DNA of 64,000 bases from Dipylidium caninum (lineage: Eukaryota; Platyhelminthes; Cestoda; Cyclophyllidea; Dipylidiidae): NCBI GenBank assembly GCA_017562135.1, contig QEYB01001162.1, forward strand, positions 124,001-188,000, given 5' to 3'. This document shows, piece by piece, positions 1-10,400 of this stretch. The notes beneath the pieces were generated by a model. That model made no database searches. It was not told where the DNA came from and worked only from the letters and a program-made list of their open reading frames with translations. The number at the start of each line of letters is the position of its first letter. Positions within the stretch are counted from its first letter, which is position 1. A program made the translations under genes and the position numbers.

Positions 1-411
1 TCCTCCCCCCAAGCCCCATATTCCGTGCACTTTTTCTGCCACTGTTTTAGACGCATCTCTAAATGGCGACACTGAGGCACGAAATCTGGGCAGAAGTGTA
101 ACTGCTTTCTTTCATCCATGTAGAAACGCTCTTCTACTTGTCAAGAAAGTGTGTCTGCAGCTGAAAATTATCCTAACTCCATTTATTTTAGGGAAATGAA
201 GGTTGTAACATGTGAATTAGTAGACGGCCAAAACGTGGTGAGGGCAAACGATGTTCCCACGTCGTCTGGCGTCATCTTTTTCACTCAAAATGTCCGCAAC
301 TCTGTCCCCATGCTAATTTATACCATCCTCATGGCAACGACCTGCCCTCGCAGACTTTTGAGCTTAGCATATATAATTAGGCGGGAGAAGTACCCCAGTT
401 GCTATCGTTGC

Positions 412-434
412 CTCTCTCTCTCTCTCTCTCTCTC
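412..434. repeat. (CT)n microsatellite
   Basis: Uninterrupted CT dinucleotide tract of about 23 nt upstream of the RyR first coding exon. Confidence 0.9.
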
Positions 435-1148
435 CCCTCCTTCCCCTTACAGCGGTGTGGCGCATGCGCCACTTACTTTCTTTCGCACTCCTCTGCTGGA
501 GGCGTTGAGGGACTGTCGAGCATTGGATGAATGCTGACAGACCAAATTTGCGTTGAAATGCACCAGGCGGTGTTTCGGCACGAGTTAGTGGAGATTTTGT
601 CGTTCAACTGGTCGCCCACATGACAGATTCTCTTGTCAAGCTGATTTCGGGAATACTCCTTAGCCCCGTCCTTCCCAAGTCAGCTTTTCGTCGAGATCCT
701 CTCTGTGTCCCCTTAGCGTCGGACATCGCATTCCATCAAGGTCAGAGCTGAATAAGGAAGTCTAAAGTCTGCTTCCCAGTCTCCGACGAGGACGTCCTCG
801 TTTCCGTCTCGTCGTAGAGGAGGAGAGGCTGGGGCAGAGGCCTCAGCCCCGGTTTGAGTTGCCGGGAGTTGCTTCTCCAGCCCACTGCTAGGCTGACGAG
901 TCCCGCGGGGACACGGAGAGGGCGAGAGAGTGAGGTGTTCCTCCTCCAAAGCCACAACTTATGCCACCTTGTTTAGTTCTGTAGGGGCCACGCCCATAGA
1001 ACATTTCACTCATGTTTCCTGTTGCCTAGAATGGTGTGAGTAGCTCTAAACGCTACTGCCAGGCGTTGAGACGATGCAACTCTGTCAACCGAAGTATATT
1101 TACGAATTAGGGCACATTTTTTGCGTGGAGAGGAAAGGTGGGAATAAG

Positions 1149-1168
1149 AAGCCTCTTCTTTGTAACAG
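1149..1168 (+). promoter_or_regulatory. 3' splice-site-like sequence just before the RyR ATG
   Basis: A pyrimidine-rich stretch ends in AACAG at 1164-1168, nine bases before the ATG at 1178. The in-frame TAA at 1163-1165 lies inside this element, so it would be removed if the AG is used. It may be the acceptor of an intron in the 5' UTR, the acceptor for an upstream coding exon (the frame is open from 1169), or a spliced-leader trans-splice site as used in flatworms. The sequence alone cannot separate these. Confidence 0.45.
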
Positions 1169-1177
1169 GGAGCACGC

Positions 1178-1483
1178 ATGAACGACCAGAGAGCCGACTT
1201 CCCAGGCCTCATTCGGACCAACTCAATGGCGAATCCGCCCCGCTCCGGCACCACCTCGGCCGCGGCTACAGCCGGCGCTACCGAGGCGGCGGGGCAGCGT
1301 AATTCTTCCTCTTCTTCCTCGGCGGCAGCGATGACTGCCAACGGTGGCTCGAGTGCCAGCGCCGTTCTGGCGGTTCGAATGCGCAGTGCCAGCGACGGAC
1401 TGGCGGAGGAGGAGCAGGTGCCCTCCATTGCCGAAGAACTGGCGCCCGGTGACGACTTCTTTGACATGATCCTTCGTCTTCAG
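1178..1483 (+). CDS. RyR: RyR exon 1: N-terminal extension (residues 1-102)
   Basis: Single exon of 306 nt ending in phase 0 at CAG|GTGGGC. It encodes a Ser/Ala/Gly-rich leader with a run of serines, then an acidic stretch and [12 protein letters not shown]. Spliced to exon 2 this gives [13 protein letters not shown], which lines up with the SFLRTEDMVTLSC start of insect RyR. So the last dozen residues are RyR-like, and about 90 residues before them have no counterpart in the usual short RyR N-terminus. The ATG at 1178 is the first after an in-frame TAA, but a 3' splice site lies between them, so translation could begin further upstream or at the inner ATGs (for example 1226). Assignment rests on phase match and a short similarity. 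The next exon is 5.6 kb away. Confidence 0.6.
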
Positions 1484-4400
1484 GTGGGCTCCTTCTCCTC
1501 TCCTCCACTCCTCTTGATGTAGTTAGGGTGTGTGAAACCTCCGTTCGCCATTTAAGTGGGCAAATTCAAAGGCACAACTTTTTGTGAAACTTATTTCCCC
1601 TTTCCCCCACCCCAAGATTTCCTCCGTTTCCCCATCGGAGGTATTCATCTTCTGGGTCGGCTTCGAGGAGGCACTCCGTGATGGGGAAGCTGGGCTTTGG
1701 TTTTAACCACCCTTAAAAGAAGATCGCACTCGCGATGCGTTTCTCCCCTCCCGTCCGCGGATGTTGCCTCCACCCCTGCCTCGGCTACAGGCTTCCTCTT
1801 TCTCTCTCCTTCCCGTTTCTCCTCCCCATTTGGCATCCTCCCACGCCCCGTCATCACATTACGCTTTTCCCACCGGTTTTTGTTCATTTTTATCCTTCCC
1901 TCAACGCCTTGGCAGCCACACTATCTTAGCGCTTGTGCCATCTCATGTTAAAATTCTTGTCTCCATCGTTCACCAGCCCTCTTGCTGGCCGGTTGGCGGC
2001 ATTCGCCTTGCAACTCTGGCTCCTCGTGTACGACTAGGTCCCGTGGTTTGAGAGGATACCTGGTTTCTATGCCATCTGAATGGCCAATTAGTGATCGTCC
2101 GGAACTGGTCGCTTCCCCGCACTTGAAGCGTTTCGGTAAAACTCGTTGACCGTTCAGGCAACTCTGTTCTGCATTTCCTGTTCAAGAAATTTGGCGCCCC
2201 GTGCTGTCATCCATGTCGGAAATGGGGTCATGGCAACACATGTCCAGACAGACTCTTGATGTTTTTTTGACCACTACAGCAAAGAACTCGCATCAACGAT
2301 CAGCGCTCGGCCCTGCCTCCGAGTCTGCAGACGCACAGCCACCGTCGGCGTGACCATCAGCCAAGCAGCAACGGCAACGCAGAGCCCGCCGGTTGCCCCG
2401 CCAACAGCACTGCCGCGGGGAACAACGGAGGCGGGAGTGGCGCAGCGACTCAGCATCGTCTGCTCCGCGTGCTCTCCGTGCCCGGTGGCAAACGGCGTCG
2501 ACGGATTGGAGGTGGCGGCGGCGGCACAAGCAACAGTTCAAAGTCAACTGTGGTCTGAGCTGCCGAGATGGGTGACTCCGTCCCCTCCAATTCTTCGCCT
2601 TGGCGTCTGTTCAACGTCGACCCTGTCCGCGCTTGGAGTTGTACATAGCTTTAGGTGGCGCTTTGCTGTCAGATCGTTTGACCGGCCGGCCCATTAATCG
2701 AGTTCTCCTCCTCCTCCTCCTCCTCCTCCTCCTCCTGCTGCTCCTTTCGTGTTCATTCGTGTCATTGTCTCATCCCCCTCCCCTCACCTCTGCGTGCATC
2801 CAAACTGTTGCAAATAAAATCCGTGAATCTTTCTTCACTTTTGTCAGGGGACGTCAATTGACACTGGAAAGAGGCTGACAGCCGATGTGGCCTCGCACGA
2901 TGGCAGCTCCTTTACGCTACTTTACATTCCATGGTATGACCATCGGCCATTTCCCGAATCTTCCCCCTCAGCCGGGAAGACCTGAATTCAAGGGCAGGAG
3001 GTTTTCGCAACTGTCAGCGCCTCCACGAAGGTAAGTCGGTTTCTGACCCAATCCGAACTCGTGTCGACAGGGCTGGACAGCGGTGGCGACCTCGTGTTGG
3101 GGTGTTTGACTGCGTGCAATGCATTTAGGCGAGCCAACGAGGATGACAACCAAATCGGGCGAGGCTTCCGAGCCGCTTTCTCACTCTTCGACACCTCCAC
3201 GAGAGAAAAAAGTGCCCTTCAGTACTATTCGGGCTTTGAGTTGGGAGGAGGAAGCGTCTCTCTCTCCACCGCGCTGGGCGATGTGGTTAATCGGGACCTC
3301 GTGGTTGGAAGTCGTGCCGGTTCCTTGTATTTTAGACTTCAAGTTGAGGGGTGTGGATCTTTTAGCGTTCAATCGGGCACCAGAAAGCCGCTTTGGTCTG
3401 TTTGACACGCAGTCTCGTCTCAGTCGGTCGTCTTGAGCGCCCGTCCAGTGACCCACGAACTCGGAGCCTCGCACAGTCGTTCGTGTCGCCTCGGATTGTC
3501 GGTTCTGCGTGTGATCGCCACTCGAACAGCCCTCTGCTTCGTGTCTCTAAGTCGATCACAGCGGAACTGGAAGTCCCTTCCAGCAGCATCGGGGACAACA
3601 GGGACGATGGGACTAGCTTCCTAGCACAGCCAAGAACTGGCGTTGTCGCGCACACAAAGAAAAACAGAGAGAGAGAGAGAGAGACGCAGAAAGAGGTCGA
3701 CCCCACCTCAGTCCCGGGTCTGAGCCGAGCAGCAAGTCGGGCACAGGCGAGAAGGTGAAATGGGGTAGGGAAACCAGTAAATACCGGACGATCATTCATC
3801 GCTGCGGCGCTGCGAAGCCTCGTCGGCACCGGAGGTGCTTCAGTGTGCGGAGTAGCGAGTGTTAAGGCTGTCGGCACGCCACGATTAGTGGCTGGCAGAC
3901 CTGTCAAGCGACAGGCGGCAGCAGCATCGTGCGAACGAAGAGCCGCCTTGTGAAGGAAGTGGCAAAGCCACACGCGCGGATTGTCGTCGACTTAAACAAG
4001 AGACAAAACTGTTAAGGATAGCGTCAAGAATTCGCCGAGAGGCCATTCCGCCCACGTCTCTCAGGAGGGTCGCCGTGTTAAGATTTGCTGCCCCAAAATG
4101 CGTCTCCCCTGCCTTCAAAAACCCAACTCCGACACGAGAAAAAACGACAGCAGAGGTGTCGAACAGGCTCTAAGCGGGAAGGAAGTCCATCCGCCCGACT
4201 ATTTGTACCACTTCGCATCGCAGTGTAGTGGAGCGCCTACGTGGCATAAACACATAAGCACACAAGCACTTTCACCAGGCTTAATTGCGTCGCAAATCAA
4301 GGGAGAGGCAAAGCCTTGAGTCGGCTTTCTTTTACAAATGCCAGTTCTTCGGCTGCAACCTACTATAAGCAGGCTTTGATGCAGTTTTCCAACGAGATCC

Positions 4401-7400
4401 CATGGACTGCTTGGCGTCAAGCCTCGGCAATAAAAGGAGGGAATCAAACAGGGCGACGCGGCGGAATCGTTTATGGGAAGGCGTGTTGGAGACTCGAGCA
4501 GGTGACTGGGCGAAGGGGAGCGCCTGGGCTATTTTGGCGGGACGCATACACAAGTGACGACCAAAAAGAAACGGCGAAGCGCTTATGACCAGTCAGCAGA
4601 CCCCAAAGAACCAAGTTCTGATAATCCATCATCGTTTGGTGCTTGCGACGTCAGCAAAAAGTTGCGAATGCGCCAGTTGTATCGCCTGGATTGCTGACTT
4701 TCCACTAGGTGTAAACGAAGAGTCAGCAGGAGGAGGGATTTCTTAACCGAAGGGCATCCAGCCAAATCTTTAAAAATTGACCAAAGTGCACAAGGTTGAG
4801 ACGTGGAATTTAAGCTAGTCAGCCAAATGCAGATCAAGGAGTGAGGTAACGCAGACGGCAGATCCAAGCCGAGACAATAATTTATTCCAAGGTAACGTAG
4901 GGACTCTTCCGCCTTCGAGTAAAAATTGATCCAATGAGACTGCCTTTCGATGCGATAACGGAGGTTCATAAATGCCATTACCGTAGACGCTTTACTCCAA
5001 CACCGAAGTTTTCACCCCATGTAATGGCAACGGATAAAAAAATTAGAATCCTCCCGTAGGACGACGATAAACCGGAGCTGAGTCTGCGATAAATAACGTG
5101 GCGCGGCGGAGAATGAAGACGTGCGCCAGACCTCAGATACGTTCTACACAAAAGTCTAAATACGGACAAGAGGAATGAAACCCCAACACACAACCACCCA
5201 CCTGCCGGCAAAATCACAGCCGTACGAAAAAGGACAAAATTACTGAAACGATCACGAATCACCTTTTTCCCCCAAAACCAAATCAACGACGATACTGTAG
5301 ACAAGACAAAGGAACCAAAGGATGGTATCCGCAATCTACAACTGCTCACAAAAGTGACGGATTTGCTTGTACACTTAAAAGTAGACACTGGAAAGAAGAA
5401 GATTAGCAGTTGGACACCATGTTACTATTTATTGCAAAGTATACAAAGCACAAATAATAAATATACATAGGGGAGGGGGGAGAAACCGGAAGATGAACGA
5501 AGAACCCTAACCAAAATCAAGGGTGAAAAAGAGAAGTTATATTCTCAATTACAGTTCTATACATAAACGCCAGTCTATTCAATAAGTTTCTTCGACTTGA
5601 AATAACGTCGAAGATAGAGGACCTGCCAAACTGCAAGAGCAACCAGGCAGAGGATGGAGAACATTGAGAAGTACAAAACACGACTGTGAGTGGAAGCTAC
5701 AAATACAAATTGGTTCGCTTAGTAAAGTAAAAGTCATACGACAGGTCTAGAAAAATTCGAAAAGAATAACGAACCGTTGATGTCTCGCATAGCATCGGCT
5801 CTCTTGTGCATCGAAACGAAATCACGTACGATGGAATCAGTTAAATACTCGACCTTCTTCAGCTCGGCTTCTACAGGCTTAAGGTTCTCAGCCTTTGCGA
5901 TTGAATCGAAGTTTTTGGCTTCTTCACCTTGCCTAATGTCGATGTACACTTCGCGGTTATCGACAATACCACTAGCGCCAGTGCAATGGAAGCACACATC
6001 AAAAATGTCATCCATCTCAGAAGAAAATGTGAATTTCCCTGTAGTAGCGTCGGACTTTTGAAAGAAAATGTGGCGTTTGCTGTCTTTAACCTCGATAGAA
6101 ACTTGACTGGTTGGACCATTGCTAATCTCGTAATTGCCGACAACGATTTCATCTTTGTCCATTTCATCATGGATGCATTTGGTCTCTCCGGTCTTTATTA
6201 TAAATCTCAGGCCATCGACTGGCACTAAACTAATCTGCGTCAGGTAAAACACGAGGGTCAGGACAAGGAAAAGCTCCATGACACGCAAGCAGCAAACACG
6301 TAAGAGCTGCGTTTGAAGGCGGCGCGACCAATTAAACAAGCGCATTGACAACAAAAATGGTTATCTTTCTGAAATTCGTAACACATACATAAGCTAAATG
6401 ACATAAACATTAAAGTATATAGCTAATAAAACGATCATATGTGGAACGCTTTTTAAAAACTAAGAAATCAATGCAAAAAATAAGGCAAAAATTAGCCTAA
6501 TAAAAAGAGAGGAAATTGCCTCTCATATCACTTAATTAGAATTTAATCGCCTTTTCAATCGCCATTTTGCAACGCTGCAAAATATTCTGTTGGGGTCGAA
6601 TCGGTTCTTATCATCTGGGGGTTTCATCTCTGAAGGGCTTTTCAAAACGACGCGTTATGAGGTGCTTTTCCGTTATTTTACAATAAGTCTGGTGTCACAA
6701 ATGCTGAAAAAATTTATACTGGAAAGTGACAGACTGAATTAAATATAACACAATTATAAACTTAAATGCAACAGACTTAAATGTTCTTCGCTCGAACATT
6801 TAGCAAAAACTATCATAAAATCTTTTACGCGAAAGAAAATTACATTCAATGTTCGCGTATGTTCAGCAGCAACATAACCCCAGTTATGTCTTTTCTTGTT
6901 TTGCTTTATCAACTCTAGCTACCTTCCGTACTCGGCGCATTTTCGCTAGGAGTAAGGAGAGGTTTTCGGCTTTTTCTCCTTTCCTTTACAAACATGACTA
7001 CTCGGGCTAACGAGGAAGAAATATCTTTTCTCCGAACCGTAACATGTTGCTGTGGTTTTTACAACCTTTAGGATGATTTTATCTGTTTGAGTTGTCTCTC
7101 GCACGGCCTCTCTGAAAGACTGTGCCTAGGAGCTGAAGGTTTTGGAAATCGGATGTGCTCCCTTGAAAGCATTGCGAAAGAGGTGAGTCCTTTTTGGAAG
7201 ACTCTTTTCAAGGTAATAATGCCAGATAATCTTGCTAATGGAATGATATTTTTCAAGACACGCCAAACACCATTTTATGGTGATAATATTACTTTCCTAC
7301 CTTATATAATTTTAAAACCCACGATTTATGTAATATTCACGGTTGCGTATTGGTTATATTTTGTGTGGCTAATCAACGTAGTACATGAAATACAATTTAT

Positions 7401-10400
7401 TTTCTAATGTTCCTTAGCCAAGTTAATGCTTTCGTGCATATTTAGGTTCCTCCTGCCAATATGCCGCCCTGCATTTTTATTTTGGAGCAGGCGTTATCAG
7501 CTCGAGCACTTCAGGAAATGCTCTCCAGTCGCAATGAACTTTCTGATGCAAGTTATTGCTAGCATTTTCCAACTTTTTATTTTTTTTTGCAATGACAGCT
7601 CATTCAATGGTACCTTTTAGAGCCACACCTCCGGTCATCGCACCCTCCTCTACGGCCATGCTATTAGGCTTAAGCACCGCAATAGCAGCATGGTTTGTTT
7701 GCTCAAGTCTCTCACTCCTTTGGTGCTTCATAAGACATTGAAGTCATTTTTCTTCCTTTAGTACCTAGCCTGCCTATCGACTAGTTCTACCGAGGACAAA
7801 CTCGCTTTCGATGTGGGTCTTGAGCGCGAAGCCAACAGTAAGTTTTTGTCAAGATGAGTCAATCTACCTTTTCCTCACTTCTTTTTTGTGGCAACATCAG
7901 CTAAGTTCATAAATGTCGAATCTCGTATTGTCGTGTGCGGCCTTGTCATTGCGAAAGTGGAAGAAGTAGCCCCCTCATCCGTGTGACTTTTCGTCACAGT
8001 TCCCAATATTGTGCCCCTTTTTAATTCAATCGGGCAACTTTTCTTATCTCTGGCGGGCATCTTCGACATGGTGGGCGCCAAACACGAGTAGACTGGGGTG
8101 GTGGCCCTTTTCAGGTGCTAATTGCCGTAGAATTGAGGCTCTCCCTGATTTTTTAAGCACATAGCTTTGGGAAATTGTTCTGAGAAGCATCGCATAGGTG
8201 CTGCGAGCTGATGCTCTCCGAGCATTTGTATGCGCATTCAAGAGTCAAGAGGCCTCAGACCACTTCTATTTTAATTAACCATGTGAATACTTTTCCAAGC
8301 TGGCTGGAACAGTTCATGGGCAACTTCCTGAGTCATTTTATAGCCACCCTTCTCTTTTCCCATCACCGATTCAGCTGCGAAGATTTGTGTGGCATCCGAC
8401 ACTTACGCGCTTTTTCTACTTTGACAGCCGAGGCTTGTTGGTGGACCATTCATCCCGCCTCGAAACAACGTTCAGTCGGTGAAAAGGTCCGCATCGGTGA
8501 CGATCTGATTCTCGTTAGTGTTTCGTCTGAAAGATATCTGGTACGCTCTGATCCACGCCTTTCCCCATTGGCCCGTGTCCTTTTTTTTACATGATTGCCT
8601 TTCCACTTTCCACACCCATTTGGCCGAGAGAGAGAAGCGTATTTTTAGCAACTTGCTTCGAGGGAAAGTGGAGATGGGAAAAATCGGGGTTCTGATGGAC
8701 TACTGAATCACATCTGGCCGCGGCACATGAGGAAAAGTGAACGGTCCCTCGCGGCTATCTCGACTGCCCCACACCCGCCTCCGCCCTCTAACCAGCGTGC
8801 TTCCGCGAGACCCACATGCCCTCCCGCCGCCGCTTTTACTGTCCGCCTCACCTCGATGAGATTGAGAGATGTAGACGGCCTGGGTTCTTGGCTTAACGAG
8901 CGTATGGCCTCCTGACTGGGCCCAGTCCCGTCCAAATCTACACATTCTGATCGAAAGGTCTGAACACAGAGCGAGCGAAATGCCCCCGCGAGGAATCGCA
9001 CCCCAAAAGTGCTCTTCTGCTGGTGGTTTCCAACCTGCCTACATCGGTTGGAGGGCGAGCCTCGATTCGAAGTCTTGTTATGCTTACCTCTAATCACGTG
9101 GGAAGCACCAAATGGGGCTGGACCGACAGCAAGGAGCTTCTTTACTACTTGGCAACGACCTTACACAGCTCGGCAGAAGGCACAATTGGGCAAAAGTGGC
9201 TGTTTGGCAGGTGGACACTAGTCCCCGTGCCTCCCGCAGACGCCTTCGAGGGGCTGCAGCACCCTCCGCCCCGCCCCTGCCCCTCCCCCTCCCCCAGCGG
9301 TGGCACTCCAAGACGATCGCCCTCCACGGGGCAGCCGATCGCCGTCTCCGCCTCATCGATTGCGCCATTGGTGCGCGTGTGCGCGCGTGGTGCGCACGTG
9401 CGCGCCGACGCAAACGATGAATGGCGCGACGGGCGATCGATTTGCAACGTCGACGCGTCCAGACGCGCCGCAATTGGCTGGGTGCGGCAGGCAGGACTAC
9501 GTGATTGCACCACTCGAGTGGTGGGTATTCGGGCGGGACAGAAGCCCGACGAGGCGTAAATCGGGCCGAAAATGATGAGGGCGTTGGAGCGTGAGCGACG
9601 ACGCGGTGTCCGACCTCCGCGTGGGGTGTCACGAGTCGGCGGACCACGTTGCGGACCACGTTGCGGTTGGCACCGCTTTCCCCGGGCCCTACCCCCCGCC
9701 CTGCACCCACGTCCAAGGTCACTTTTAAGAAAACTGAAACGGGAGAATTTATTTTCCTGGTTTTGGTTTCCTCGGGAAGGGGAAAAGACACCCTGCTCGG
9801 GGAAAATGAGTGTCGAAATTAGGTACCACCTTTTGCGGCATTCCCATTCACTGAGTGGCGTTGTAGAAATTTTGACCTAATCACAGAATCCGCCATCCAC
9901 GATGATACATTTAGGTGAAAATAAGTCTTGGAAAATGCATTCGGACCAGGGAATAGAGCGCGCCCTAGGCCATTAAAATGTCCGTCTTCTCCGCTAGCTC
10001 ACTTGCCACGTCCATGCCGAGCGGCGCGATTGTCCATCTGCCTTTTCGTCGCATTCCCAGCATTCCAATGCTAGCACCACCGCCTTCCTGAGATGCGTAA
10101 TGTGGGAAAAAAGGCCCATAACAGGCAAATCAGCCCTGGCAGCCGAGCGAACGCGTTCTTTATGACTACTGGGTCCGAAACAAACGTGGGGGTATCTATT
10201 CCCTGGGAAGGCACTTTTTTGCTTACGATCCAACTGGCGGGTGAGAGGGAAGCGATGTGCACAGTGAGATGACTGAAATTACGGGGAAAATCATTGAGAC
10301 AGTCGGCATGACGCGATAAACTTGGGAGTTTGAGGCTCCCAATCGCAGTGGAGATTTGACAAGGTCATTACAACGAATTGCAGTACGGTTTTTGCATGTA

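Larger units (their letters stand above)
1..1168. other. Upstream region, no supported gene
   Basis: No reading frame here resembles a known protein, and the short open frames on both strands look random. The stretch contains a (CT)n microsatellite at about 412-434 and a TATA-like AT patch near 368-377, far from any identifiable first exon. It could hold the RyR promoter, 5' UTR or an upstream non-coding exon, because a good 3' splice site stands at its right end. Nothing in the bases decides between these. Confidence 0.5.
1484..7071 (+). other. RyR intron 1 (5.6 kb), host of a nested antisense gene
   Basis: This is the largest intron of the gene, from donor GTGGGC to acceptor TTTAG before 7072. 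It contains the complete TMED10-like gene on the minus strand (5575-6279). The rest, 1484-5420 and 6360-7071, holds microsatellites and AT-rich DNA but no frame that I can tie to a protein. The 6300-7000 part is clearly more AT-rich than the flanks and may include the TMED10 promoter and 5' UTR. Confidence 0.6.

Noticed and set aside
3362..3973. 203-codon minus-strand open frame in intron 1
   Set aside because: Contains translated GA microsatellite (LSLSL) and no conserved motif. Two other frames are open over parts of the same DNA.
4583..4978. Possible reverse-transcriptase remnant on the minus strand (a YLGI motif followed by a Leu-rich helix)
   Set aside because: Only a few residues resemble a retroelement. 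The catalytic FADD/YADD box and any terminal repeats are absent, and neighbouring frames do not continue it.
9090..9791. 233-codon minus-strand open frame in intron 6
   Set aside because: Arg/Pro-rich low-complexity translation overlapped by several other frames; no family resemblance and no splice context.
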